Assembly (NCBI RefSeq): GCF_003590335.1
Contig: NZ_MIET01000034.1
Span: forward strand, 238,441 to 302,440
Direction of reading: 5' to 3'
From: Pseudoalteromonas sp. MSK9-3
GTDB taxonomy: Bacteria > Pseudomonadota > Gammaproteobacteria > Enterobacterales > Alteromonadaceae
Length of the DNA: 64,000 nt
Every line of letters begins with the position of its first letter. The stretch's first letter is position 1. The notes under the pieces are model-generated. The model was given only the letters and a program-made list of their open reading frames with translations. It had not been told where the DNA came from and ran no database searches. Below, piece after piece: positions 29,926 through 38,310 of this stretch. Position numbers and translations under genes: made by a program.

Positions 29926-30459
29926 ATGAGTCAAGAAAACACCTCGATTATTGTAGTAGGTAAGCTTGGTGCTCCTTACGGAATTAAGGGCTGGCTTAAG
30001 GTACATTCATTTACTGATGATCCCCAAGGGATCTTCGATTTCAGCCCATGGTTAATAGGGCAACAAGGTAAATGGCAAACCCTTGAAGTGAGTGACTGGC
30101 GTCGTCACAACAAGGGCTTTATCGCCAAGTTTGCGCAAGTAAACGACAGAGACGAAGCAATGGCGTATACCAATGCAGAAATTTCTGTTGATTCAGCGCA
30201 ACTGCCGGAACTTCCTTCTGGGGAGTTTTATTGGCGAGATCTCATTGGCATGTCGGTTGTAACTGATAAAGGTTATGACTTAGGCACTGTTGATGACTTG
30301 ATGGAGACAGGCTCAAATGATGTTTTGGTTGTGAAAGCAAACAAAAAAGATGCATTTGGCCAATCTGAACGTTTAATTCCTTTCTTAACTGATTCAGTTA
30401 TTAAAGACGTTAAACATGAAGAGAAAAAAATTACTGTTGATTGGGATCCAGGCTTTTAA
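29926..30459 (+). CDS. rimM: 16S rRNA processing protein RimM
   Basis: 177 residues. A 30S assembly factor that binds S19 and helps mature the 3' domain of 16S rRNA. The N-terminal RimM barrel ([21 protein letters not shown]) and the C-terminal PRC-barrel ([42 protein letters not shown]) are both present. Its TAA overlaps the trmD ATG by one base. Confidence 0.96.
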   Translation: MSQENTSIIVVGKLGAPYGIKGWLKVHSFTDDPQGIFDFSPWLIGQQGKWQTLEVSDWRRHNKGFIAKFAQVNDRDEAMAYTNAEISVDSAQLPELPSGEFYWRDLIGMSVVTDKGYDLGTVDDLMETGSNDVLVVKANKKDAFGQSERLIPFLTDSVIKDVKHEEKKITVDWDPGF

Positions 30460-31226
30460 TGAGCCAGCAAAATCCACTATGGGTAGGAGTGATTTCACTG
30501 TTCCCAGAAATGTTTGATGCGCTAACCCAACAAGGCGTTACAGGGCGTGCAGTTAAAAACGGTTTAATCGATTTTAATTGCTGGAATCCACGAGACTATG
30601 CAACAGATAAGCATAGAACTGTAGATGACAGACCTTATGGTGGCGGTCCTGGCATGTTGATGATGGTTAAACCATTACAGCAGGCTATTTTAGCTGCAAA
30701 ATCTGCAGCTGGAGAAGGCGCTAAAGTAATTTACATGTCCCCTCAAGGGCGAAAACTAGATCAACAAGGTGCTGCTCAGTTAGCGGCGTCTGAAAAATTG
30801 ATTTTAGTAGCTGGTCGGTACGAAGGTATAGATGAACGGATCATCGAATCTCTAGTAGATGAAGAATGGTCCATTGGCGATTTTATTCTCAGCGGTGGTG
30901 AACTACCTGCTATGACACTGATTGACGCAGTCGCGCGATTAGTGCCAGGCGTATTAGGTCACAACCAGTCAGCTGAGCAAGATTCATTTTCGGATGGCTT
31001 GTTAGATTGTCCTCATTATACTCGGCCAGAAACATTGGATGATAAACAGGTGCCTGCTGTATTACTCAGCGGAAACCACCAAGCAATTGCTAAATGGCGC
31101 TTAAAGCAGTCATTGGGAAGAACTTGGCTACGTCGTCCAGACTTGTTGCGTAACCTAGCTCTGACTGAGGAGCAAGCGGCACTACTCGCTGAGTTTCAGC
31201 ATGAGTACCAAGAAGCTTGTGGCTAG
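30459..31226 (+). CDS. trmD: tRNA (guanine-37-N1)-methyltransferase
   Basis: From ATG 30459 the enzyme has 255 residues, equal to E. coli TrmD; a GTG-like upstream extension inside rimM is unlikely. It is a SPOUT enzyme that methylates G37 of tRNAs with SAM to prevent +1 frameshifting. Visible motifs: [57 protein letters not shown] with the knotted SAM site. Start and rimM stop overlap as TAATG, indicating translational coupling. Confidence 0.97.
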   Translation: MSQQNPLWVGVISLFPEMFDALTQQGVTGRAVKNGLIDFNCWNPRDYATDKHRTVDDRPYGGGPGMLMMVKPLQQAILAAKSAAGEGAKVIYMSPQGRKLDQQGAAQLAASEKLILVAGRYEGIDERIIESLVDEEWSIGDFILSGGELPAMTLIDAVARLVPGVLGHNQSAEQDSFSDGLLDCPHYTRPETLDDKQVPAVLLSGNHQAIAKWRLKQSLGRTWLRRPDLLRNLALTEEQAALLAEFQHEYQEACG

Positions 31227-31259
31227 AAGACAGTTACACCTAGGAATGTGAGAAATATA

Positions 31260-31619
31260 ATGGCAAAAGTAAACCAAAATATTATTAAAGCGCTTGAAGA
31301 AGAGCAGCTTAAAAAAGACGTACCAGTGTTCGGCGCTGGTGATACAGTAGTTGTACAGGTACGTGTAAAAGAAGGTAACAAAGAGCGTCTACAGGCTTTT
31401 GAAGGTGTTGTAATCGCTAAGCGTAATCGCGGTCTACATTCAGCTTTCACTGTTCGTAAGATCTCGAACGGTGAAGGTGTTGAGCGTGTATTCCAAACGC
31501 ACAGCCCTCTTATCGATAGCGTTACAGTTAAGCGTCGCGGTGCAGTTCGTCGTGCTAAGCTTTACTACCTACGCGAGCGTTCAGGTAAATCAGCACGTAT
31601 TAAAGAAAAACTTAATTAA
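31260..31619 (+). CDS. rplS: 50S ribosomal protein L19
   Basis: 119 residues from ATG 31260, aligning with E. coli L19 (115); an in-frame GTG at 31248 would add four residues. Motifs: [50 protein letters not shown]19 sits at the subunit interface. Last gene of the operon and followed by a strong terminator. Confidence 0.97.
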   Translation: MAKVNQNIIKALEEEQLKKDVPVFGAGDTVVVQVRVKEGNKERLQAFEGVVIAKRNRGLHSAFTVRKISNGEGVERVFQTHSPLIDSVTVKRRGAVRRAKLYYLRERSGKSARIKEKLN

Positions 31620-31642
31620 TACGAGCGTTTATCACGCTGAAA

Positions 31643-31678
31643 AAACAGGCCACTCTTTGAGTGGCCTGTTTTGTTTTA
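31643..31678 (+). terminator. Terminator of the rpsP-rplS operon
   Basis: AAACAGGCCACTC and GAGTGGCCTGTTT form a 13-bp stem with a TTT loop, then TGTTTTAT. Confidence 0.92.
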
Positions 31679-31785
31679 TACGCTATATTTATCCTTCTGA
31701 CTTATTTTTATATCTTTTATCATCGCACCCTTCCTGATAGACTTGCTGTATTGTATTTTTTACACTGTAATTATAAGTTTACAAC

Positions 31786-32919
31786 ATGGCAAGTGAAATG
31801 AATTTAGATACTCTGCGTAGTGGCATTGACGAGTGTGATACCGAATTGGTCGCTTTGTTGGCAAGGCGTAGAGCTTTAACCGAACAAATTGGTGTTGTTA
31901 AGCAAAAGTCGGGAGCACCTTTACATGCTCCAACTAGAGAAGCTGAGCTTATTGCAGCCAGAAGGGAGCAAGCCAAAAGCAGTGGCGTTAATCCGGACTT
32001 AATTGAGGATATTCTGCGGCGTATGATGCGTGAAGCCTATGAGAATCAACAAAGCTTATTGGCTTGTGCTGCGCCTGAATTATCACCGATTGTGATTGTT
32101 GGTGGTGAGGGGGCAATGGGGCAATTGTTTGCAAAACAGTTTCGCCGGTCTGGCTATGAAGTACGAGTGTTAGATAAACCGCAGTATGCGGAAGCTGACG
32201 TAATATTAAGTGGTGCAAAACTGGTTTTGGTCAGTGTGCCAATTAATGCGATTGATGATGTTGTCGCGAAGTTACCTGCATTGCCTGATGATTGTGTTCT
32301 CGCAGATATTACGTCTGTTAAACAAGGTCCTTTAAAATCGTTAATGCAAAAGCATAATGGCCCAGTGGTGGGGTTGCATCCAATGTTTGGTCCAGATATA
32401 TCCCATTGGGTAAAACAAACAGTGGTTGTGTGTGATGGCAGACAAGCAGGTAATTACCAAGGGCTATTAGAGCAGTTGAGTATTTGGGGATGTCAATTGG
32501 TTAACATCGATGCAAAAAAACATGATCAAGCAATGCAGATCATTCAAGTTATGCGCCATTTGACGACTTTTGTATATGGTCAGTTTTTAGCAAAACAATC
32601 ACACACGCTAAAAGAGCTTCGAAGTTGTTCTTCGCCTATTTATCAACTTGAACTTATGATGGTGGGAAGATTGTTTGCTCAATCTCCAGAATTATATTCA
32701 GATATAATGCTCGCTCAATATAACGACGTTGAAGGGTTATTAGCGAGTTATCAAGATACGTTTAGTAGCACCTTAGAATTATTGAAAGCGGGGGATAAAG
32801 AGGCTTTAATCGACGCGTTCGCTCAAGCAAAACAATACTTTTCTTGCAGCGTCGGCCAGTTCTTATCTCAAAGTCGTGGGCTATTAAATAAAGCTAACGA
32901 TGCAAAAGTACTAGATTGA
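31786..32919 (+). CDS. tyrA: Bifunctional chorismate mutase / prephenate dehydrogenase
   Basis: 377 residues, close to E. coli TyrA (373). The N-terminal chorismate mutase helix bundle (1-90; LRSGIDECDTELVALLARRRALTEQ) is followed by an NAD-dependent prephenate dehydrogenase domain starting VIVGGEGAMGQLFAKQFRRSGY (about 103) and containing GLHPMFGPD. It converts chorismate to prephenate and then 4-hydroxyphenylpyruvate for tyrosine synthesis. It faces pheA across a shared terminator, unlike the co-directional aroF-tyrA of E. coli. An ATG four codons in (31798) is an alternative start. Confidence 0.97.
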   Translation: MASEMNLDTLRSGIDECDTELVALLARRRALTEQIGVVKQKSGAPLHAPTREAELIAARREQAKSSGVNPDLIEDILRRMMREAYENQQSLLACAAPELSPIVIVGGEGAMGQLFAKQFRRSGYEVRVLDKPQYAEADVILSGAKLVLVSVPINAIDDVVAKLPALPDDCVLADITSVKQGPLKSLMQKHNGPVVGLHPMFGPDISHWVKQTVVVCDGRQAGNYQGLLEQLSIWGCQLVNIDAKKHDQAMQIIQVMRHLTTFVYGQFLAKQSHTLKELRSCSSPIYQLELMMVGRLFAQSPELYSDIMLAQYNDVEGLLASYQDTFSSTLELLKAGDKEALIDAFAQAKQYFSCSVGQFLSQSRGLLNKANDAKVLD

Positions 32920-32924
32920 TGAAA

Positions 32925-32952
32925 AAGAAATAGCGCTAATGCGCTATTTCTT
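32925..32952. terminator. Bidirectional terminator between tyrA and pheA
   Basis: AAGAAATAGCGC and GCGCTATTTCTT form a 12-bp stem with a 4-base loop between the convergent genes. Confidence 0.85.
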
Positions 32953-32959
32953 GGTTATG

Positions 32960-34114
32960 TTATAAAACATCTACAGCCTGTAACGATTCACTTTGATAAC
33001 AACCTAGCACTCTTACAAATTGGGTATGTTCTTTGAGCTGCTCCATCGCTTCTTGGACGCGCTTTTCAGCGGTATTCGCTAATAAGTCGACGTAGAAAAC
33101 TTCTTCCCATGGGTTTCCTGGCACAGGCCTAGATTCTAACTTGACCATATTAATGTTATGACATTTGAATACCATCAAAGCGTCTGCTAATGAACCGACC
33201 TGTTGTTTTGTCGCCATAATTAAGCTGATCTTGGTAGGAAGTTGGGTAGAAACCTGTAAAGCTTCTCGTGCTACGACAATGAATCGACTGTGGTTCTCGG
33301 CTTGATTGGCCAAGCCGGTTTTGATGACTTCCAATCCTATATTTTTGCCTGCTTGTGCAGAGGCGATTGCTGCGCTCTGTGGTGTATCAAGTGCAGATTG
33401 AAGTGCACTGGATGTTGAATCACAGGCTTCGTGTTGTATATCACCTAGCCCTTGTAAAAAACGGCTACATTGGGCAAAAGGTTGATGATGTGCAAATATT
33501 TTATTAACGTCTTTTAATTCTGTACCAGGGTTCGTCAATAAACAATGCTCTACTGTTTGAGTTACTTCTCCAACGATTGAGACTTGGGCATGTTGTAGTA
33601 AATCAAACACCTCGTTAATACTACCAGAGCTGGTATTTTCAATAGGGAGTAAACCGTAATCAGCTTGGCCACGTTCAACTTGTTCGGTAATTTTGTCAAA
33701 GCTTGGGCAGCCAAGCTCCACGACTTTACCTGGTCGACGGCTAAAGTACTTATGACAAGCAAGCTGGCTATAGGAGCCTTGACCACCTAAGTAGGCAACT
33801 CTATGGGTATCACCTAACGCTTCTGGGTTAAGACTTTTTTGTAATAAAGCCTGTTGATTTAATACTGAGTCCTCAAGGATAGTTTGAAAAACACTATTGA
33901 TATAAAATGCATCTAGGCCAAGTGATTTACCATAGCTAATCAGCTTTTCAAGTAGTACTTGTTCCCGCTCTTCATCTCGAATAGGTTTATTGTTAGTAAT
34001 TTTGTATTCTAATACGCTGTGGCTTATGCGACGGCGCTTTGCAAGCAAAACCATTAGGTCGGAATCAATCTCATTGATATCACGACGCAGTGCATTTAAT
34101 GTATTTTCAGTCAT
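32960..34114 (-). CDS. pheA: Bifunctional chorismate mutase / prephenate dehydratase
   Basis: 384 residues from ATG 34114, which has GAGAGAAC just before it; an upstream TTG/ATG at 34132/34126 would overlap the attenuator region. Parts: chorismate mutase (1-90), prephenate dehydratase (about 105-285; VAYLGGQGSYSQLACHKYFSR, ENTSSGSINEVFDLL) and a C-terminal ACT domain (about 295-375) with the ESRP motif that binds Phe for feedback inhibition. It makes phenylpyruvate. Expression is likely controlled by attenuation through the leader peptide at 34199-34252. Confidence 0.97.
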   Translation of the reverse strand: MTENTLNALRRDINEIDSDLMVLLAKRRRISHSVLEYKITNNKPIRDEEREQVLLEKLISYGKSLGLDAFYINSVFQTILEDSVLNQQALLQKSLNPEALGDTHRVAYLGGQGSYSQLACHKYFSRRPGKVVELGCPSFDKITEQVERGQADYGLLPIENTSSGSINEVFDLLQHAQVSIVGEVTQTVEHCLLTNPGTELKDVNKIFAHHQPFAQCSRFLQGLGDIQHEACDSTSSALQSALDTPQSAAIASAQAGKNIGLEVIKTGLANQAENHSRFIVVAREALQVSTQLPTKISLIMATKQQVGSLADALMVFKCHNINMVKLESRPVPGNPWEEVFYVDLLANTAEKRVQEAMEQLKEHTQFVRVLGCYQSESLQAVDVL

Positions 34115-34133
34115 AGGTTCTCTCATTCCCAAT

Positions 34134-34162
34134 GCAAAAAAAAACCTCCCAGTTGGGAGGCT
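34134..34162 (-). terminator. pheA attenuator terminator
   Basis: On the reverse strand CCTCCCA and TGGGAGG (34145-34160) form a 7-bp GC-rich stem followed by a run of T residues (plus-strand A run 34134-34144), 20 bases before pheA. An alternative antiterminator pairs GAGGCT (plus 34192-34197 read in reverse) with AGCCTC (34157-34162), which would open the terminator stem. Confidence 0.88.
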
Positions 34163-34198
34163 TAGCTATTTGTGTTACACGCAAACAGTTCAGCCTCT

Positions 34199-34252
34199 TC
34201 ACCTAAAGAAGCTAAAAAAGAAATATGTAGTGTGTGCAATCTTAACTGTCAT
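34199..34252 (-). CDS. pheL: pheA leader peptide
   Basis: A 17-codon frame, MTVKIAHTTYFFFSFFR, with five Phe and one Tyr in the last eight residues. It lies upstream of the antiterminator and terminator before pheA, the layout of enteric pheL attenuation: low charged tRNA-Phe stalls the ribosome at the Phe codons and favours the antiterminator. The sequence differs from E. coli PheL but keeps the FFF and FF clusters. I see no strong ribosome binding site; the start is chosen as the only ATG in frame. Confidence 0.85.
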   Translation of the reverse strand: MTVKIAHTTYFFFSFFR

Positions 34253-34453
34253 ATTGTGTTATAAATAAATTAAGTTAAATATATTATTACCATACTTTAA
34301 ATTAGTTCTACAAGTGATTATTTTGAAAAGTGCCTTTTGAGCGCTAGAGTTCTTACTGTTAGGCAGTGATACGAACGTGACTTATGTTGTATGTATCTGT
34401 TATATTAATTTTAGATTAATGAAAAAAATTATAAATATGATAAGGGTTTAAAA
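34253..34453. other. AT-rich divergent intergenic region
   Basis: Must contain the pheL-pheA promoter (minus) and that of the GGDEF-EAL gene (plus). Several TATAAT-like stretches, none clearly best. No gene seen. Confidence 0.5.
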
Positions 34454-37438
34454 GTGGTCAATCGTCGGCCCCCTTCAAGGTTTGGTGCAAACTCTCTAAG
34501 TGTGAAGTTATCCATGTTGATCTCGGCAGTGTGCTTAATTGCGGGTGTTTTTGCTGCCGCATTAATGTTGAAATCAGAAGAAAGGCAACTTATTTACGAA
34601 GAGTACACAGAATTAAAGCGAATAAGTAGTCAAGCAGTTCACCAGTTTAGTCAATATTTAGATTTGAAAACCAGCTTGGCAGAACAAGCAAATATTGTTG
34701 TTGCTAAACAATTATTTACTGAACAAACACTGTTGCCAGAACAATCTACCTCTTATATAGATGAAAAAAATGGTGAGTTCCGCAGTACTTCAAAGAATGG
34801 TTTATCAGCAGCTTATTTATCTGGTGATACATTAAAAGAAAAAGATAGACGCCTATTTTCTCAGTCAGAATCTCTTTGGAACATCATTGCGCCGCCATTA
34901 CTACAAGACTTTTTTAATTTTTACTTAGTGACGAAACAAAATTTTGTACGAATAGCCCCACCGAATATTTTACTAAATAGTTCACCAAATTCGGCGCTAT
35001 TCAGTACACACGCATTACCTTTACTAAGAGAGGAGCTAAACCCAACCAGAGAGGCAATATGGTCTAGAGTACATTTTGATAATGTGTGGAACAAGTGGGT
35101 GATCAGTATTTTAGTGCCGCTATACAATAATGAACAGTATGTCGGATTTACGGGCACAGATCTGGAGCTCAAGACGTTACTTTCACATTTACCTGCTCCG
35201 GACTCTAAACAAGGTTTTGTGATATTTGATCAGCAAGGAAATATTATTGCAGCGCCTAACTTAGGAGTTCAACGAGCGACAGATACTGCTTCTTCAGCGC
35301 AAGCGATTTCTATCCCCGAATTGAAGAATGTTATTGAATCAGCTTTATTGGTTAAATTACCAGAATTCCAAGACGAATTTACCTTAGGCGGTGAAGGCCA
35401 CATCATAAATATTAAACAGTTAAAACAACTAGATTGGTATATTGGTGTGTATAAAAAAAGAGACTTAGCACTCTCCGCATTAGAAGAACTGAAAGTTAAG
35501 TTCTTCGGCTTATTTTTGCTTTATGCGTTATTTGTCGCTTTGTTGTTGCATCAAGTACTATATCAATTGGTTTTAGGTCGTATTAATTTATTAGTCAATG
35601 CTGTCGTTGGGTTTGGTCGAGGGCAATGGGATATGCCATCTATGCCAAGCAGTAACGATGAAATAGGTCAGCTCAATGCTTCATTCAACGACATGAGTGA
35701 AGAAATTAAAAAGCTGGTGACAGGTCTAAATCAACGGATCACAGAAAAAGAAATTGCAGAAAAGGCGGCAAATAGATTATCAAAAGCCGTTTCATTTTCT
35801 GGCACGGCGGTTGTGATCACCAATGAGCACTTCCAAATAGAATATGTAAACCCCAAAATGCTTGAAATGACAGGGTTTGAAGAAGGGCATTTTTTGAGCG
35901 CCCCTTTGCTGAGTATTATTTCAAAAGAGATGGCGATTCTAGTCGACGATATCGATATTGATTTACGCAGCCGAAATTATTGGCGCGGAGATACTATGCT
36001 TGCAGGCTCTGATCCAAAGCCGATTTGGGTAAGTTTAAGTATTTCTCCAATCAGAGAAGATGGTGGTCAAATCTCTAGCTATGTTGCGTCGGCACAAGAT
36101 ATTTCTTTTGTGAAAGAGAGCCAACGAAAAATGGAGGAGTTAGCGTATTTTGACACGTTAACGGGTTTAGCAAACAGAACCTTCTTTAGAATGCAGTTGC
36201 GTAAATCAATGGCGTTAGCGGAACGGGGCCATTATGCATTTGCTTTATTCTATTTTGATTTAGATGAGTTTAAACGGATCAATGATACGTTAGGTCATGA
36301 TGCGGGTGACAGGTTGTTAGTAGAAGTAGCTGAACGATTAAAGTTACGGTTAAGATCTGAAGATACGATTGCGCGACTAGGTGGTGATGAATTTGCTGTG
36401 CTTTTAAGTGGTATTGATAAGCGTGAAAATGCCATGGAGGTGGCGCATATTATTCAACGTACATTAAATAAGCCAATTAAGTTGGGTAATAACGAAGTGA
36501 TTGTTAGCGCAAGTATTGGTATCACTATGGCGCCATTCGATAGTAAAGAAGAAGAGCAATTATTGAAGCACGCTGATTTAGCTATGTATGAGGCTAAGGC
36601 GAAAGGTCGTAATACATTCCATTTTTATTCGCAGGAATTGGATGCCGCTGCAAATGAGCGGCTATATATTGAAAATGAGTTAAGGCAGGCAATAAAGGCA
36701 AAGCAATTTACGCTGTTTTATCAGCCTCAAGTTGACTGTAAAACGATGAATATTGTCGGTTATGAAGCGTTGATCCGGTGGAAGCACCCAGAAAAAGGTA
36801 TGATCCCACCTACAAAGTTCATTCCGATCGCAGAGGCAACGGGCCTGATTGTGGAATTAGGTGCGTGGGTTCTTGAAGAAGCGTGCTTGTTCTCTATGCG
36901 CTTGCAACGACAGGGCCGCTCTGGGAACATGTCTATTAACCTTTCAGCACGTCAATTTAAAGATGCGCATTTAATTGACGAAATCTCAGATGTATTACAA
37001 AGAACCCAGATGCCAGCTGAAAAGCTACACTTAGAATTAACAGAAAGTATGTTGATGGGGGATGTGGAAGCCGCAATTACTCAGCTACATCAGATGAAAG
37101 ACTTAGGTGTTGGTTTATCTATAGATGATTTTGGGACTGGCTATTCCTCATTAAGCTACCTTAAGCGCTTTCCTGTAGATAGTTTAAAAGTTGACAGATC
37201 ATTTGTTAAGGATATACCTGCTGACTCTAATGATATGGAGATCACCGCAGCAATTATTGCAATGGCGCAAAAACTCAATCTACAAGTTGTCGCTGAAGGG
37301 GTTGAAACAAAAGAGCAGGTGGCATTTTTGAAGCGTAATAATTGCTATATAGTACAAGGCTACTATTATAGCCCACCGTTACCTGAGCATGAAATTGAGA
37401 TATTCCGCGCTCAGTTACAAGACAGTGCCGGCAATTAG
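34454..37438 (+). CDS. Membrane GGDEF-EAL cyclic-di-GMP enzyme with sensor domains
   Basis: 994 residues, GTG start. Order: transmembrane helix (about 18-40), periplasmic Cache-like sensor (about 45-335), second helix (about 345-372), HAMP (about 372-425), PAS (about 440-555), GGDEF domain (about 565-725) with intact GGDEF near 641 and an RxxD inhibition site (RSED) five residues before it, then EAL domain (about 735-985) with YEALIRW, LSARQF, and DDFGTGYSSLSYL. Both catalytic motifs look intact, so it may make and degrade c-di-GMP, or one half may dominate. It stands alone; the ligand of the sensor is unknown. Confidence 0.92.
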   Translation: MVNRRPPSRFGANSLSVKLSMLISAVCLIAGVFAAALMLKSEERQLIYEEYTELKRISSQAVHQFSQYLDLKTSLAEQANIVVAKQLFTEQTLLPEQSTSYIDEKNGEFRSTSKNGLSAAYLSGDTLKEKDRRLFSQSESLWNIIAPPLLQDFFNFYLVTKQNFVRIAPPNILLNSSPNSALFSTHALPLLREELNPTREAIWSRVHFDNVWNKWVISILVPLYNNEQYVGFTGTDLELKTLLSHLPAPDSKQGFVIFDQQGNIIAAPNLGVQRATDTASSAQAISIPELKNVIESALLVKLPEFQDEFTLGGEGHIINIKQLKQLDWYIGVYKKRDLALSALEELKVKFFGLFLLYALFVALLLHQVLYQLVLGRINLLVNAVVGFGRGQWDMPSMPSSNDEIGQLNASFNDMSEEIKKLVTGLNQRITEKEIAEKAANRLSKAVSFSGTAVVITNEHFQIEYVNPKMLEMTGFEEGHFLSAPLLSIISKEMAILVDDIDIDLRSRNYWRGDTMLAGSDPKPIWVSLSISPIREDGGQISSYVASAQDISFVKESQRKMEELAYFDTLTGLANRTFFRMQLRKSMALAERGHYAFALFYFDLDEFKRINDTLGHDAGDRLLVEVAERLKLRLRSEDTIARLGGDEFAVLLSGIDKRENAMEVAHIIQRTLNKPIKLGNNEVIVSASIGITMAPFDSKEEEQLLKHADLAMYEAKAKGRNTFHFYSQELDAAANERLYIENELRQAIKAKQFTLFYQPQVDCKTMNIVGYEALIRWKHPEKGMIPPTKFIPIAEATGLIVELGAWVLEEACLFSMRLQRQGRSGNMSINLSARQFKDAHLIDEISDVLQRTQMPAEKLHLELTESMLMGDVEAAITQLHQMKDLGVGLSIDDFGTGYSSLSYLKRFPVDSLKVDRSFVKDIPADSNDMEITAAIIAMAQKLNLQVVAEGVETKEQVAFLKRNNCYIVQGYYYSPPLPEHEIEIFRAQLQDSAGN

Positions 37439-37764
37439 CCGCCGGCTATTTTCACTTTAAAGTTAAGTGATTCTAATATTAATTTGAGCTTATTACGGTC
37501 ATCACCCTGTACTTCAATGATGTTGTCTTTTAGTGCCCCGCCTTGACCCATTTTACTTTTCAGCGTTTTTGCCAGTTTTTTAAGATCATGCTCTTGAGGG
37601 TCTATTCCTACAACAAGCATGACACCTTTGCCTTTTCGACCTTTAGTTTGTTTTTCAATACGTATTGCACCGTCTTTAAATAATTTGGCTTGTGCTTGCG
37701 GTTTTGCTTCTTCGGTATTGATACGGCCCATATCGGTAGAGTATACCAAGCGGTTATCTGACAT
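37435..37764 (-). CDS. yciH: Translation initiation factor SUI1/eIF1-like protein YciH
   Basis: 109 residues, convergent with the GGDEF-EAL gene and overlapping its stop by four bases. SUI1 fold: KQTKGRKGKGVMLVVGIDPQEHDLKKLAKTLKSKMGQGGA and DIIEVQGDDRNKL-type ending. The E. coli homologue affects start-codon fidelity in vitro; its physiological role is uncertain. Same length as enteric YciH (108). Confidence 0.9.
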   Translation of the reverse strand: MSDNRLVYSTDMGRINTEEAKPQAQAKLFKDGAIRIEKQTKGRKGKGVMLVVGIDPQEHDLKKLAKTLKSKMGQGGALKDNIIEVQGDDRNKLKLILESLNFKVKIAGG

Positions 37765-37978
37765 TTTTATCCCACTTTTATTTTTTGTACGATTAACGGT
37801 GTATTTTAGATATTTTAATGTCTGATACCAAGCTTATTTTAAGGTGAAGATCTATTAAAAAGGCACTCTACAAAAATAAATTACATTTGATAACGTTAAT
37901 TTTTGGCGAAAAAATGTAAAAGCGTTATATTTAAGTCAGTGCACGGATAACAAATTCAAACCATATTAGGAGCTTAAG

Positions 37979-38284
37979 ATGAGTTTGAGCAAGAATGCTT
38001 CAGCGGATGGGAAAACATTGACCATCCAAATCAGGGGAAAGTTCGATTTTAATTTAGTACAGTCATTTCGCCAAGCGTATGCAGAAGTGGGTGAACAGAC
38101 TGAAAAGGTTGTAATAGATCTGCGTGAAACAGATTACATGGATAGTTCTGCGCTGGGTATGTTATTGAATATGAAAAAGACTTTGGGTGACTCTATCGGA
38201 AGTATCCATATTAGTAATTGCCGACCTCAGTTAAAGAAAATATTGCAAATATCGCGCTTCGACAAAAAGTTTGATATCGATTAA
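37979..38284 (+). CDS. STAS-domain anti-anti-sigma factor (CrsA/HsbA-like)
   Basis: 101 residues, a single STAS domain. The phosphorylatable Ser lies in ETDYMDSSALGMLLNM (about residue 57). AGGAGC sits six bases before the ATG. With the REC-PP2C-kinase protein 26 bases downstream it forms a partner-switching module like CrsA/CrsR in Shewanella oneidensis or HsbA/HsbR in Pseudomonas. In CrsA/CrsR the unphosphorylated STAS protein frees the stationary-phase sigma factor. Which output applies here cannot be read from the sequence. Confidence 0.85.
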   Translation: MSLSKNASADGKTLTIQIRGKFDFNLVQSFRQAYAEVGEQTEKVVIDLRETDYMDSSALGMLLNMKKTLGDSIGSIHISNCRPQLKKILQISRFDKKFDID

Positions 38285-38310
38285 CGTTAATTACTGTAAG
38301 GCCCAAGCCT

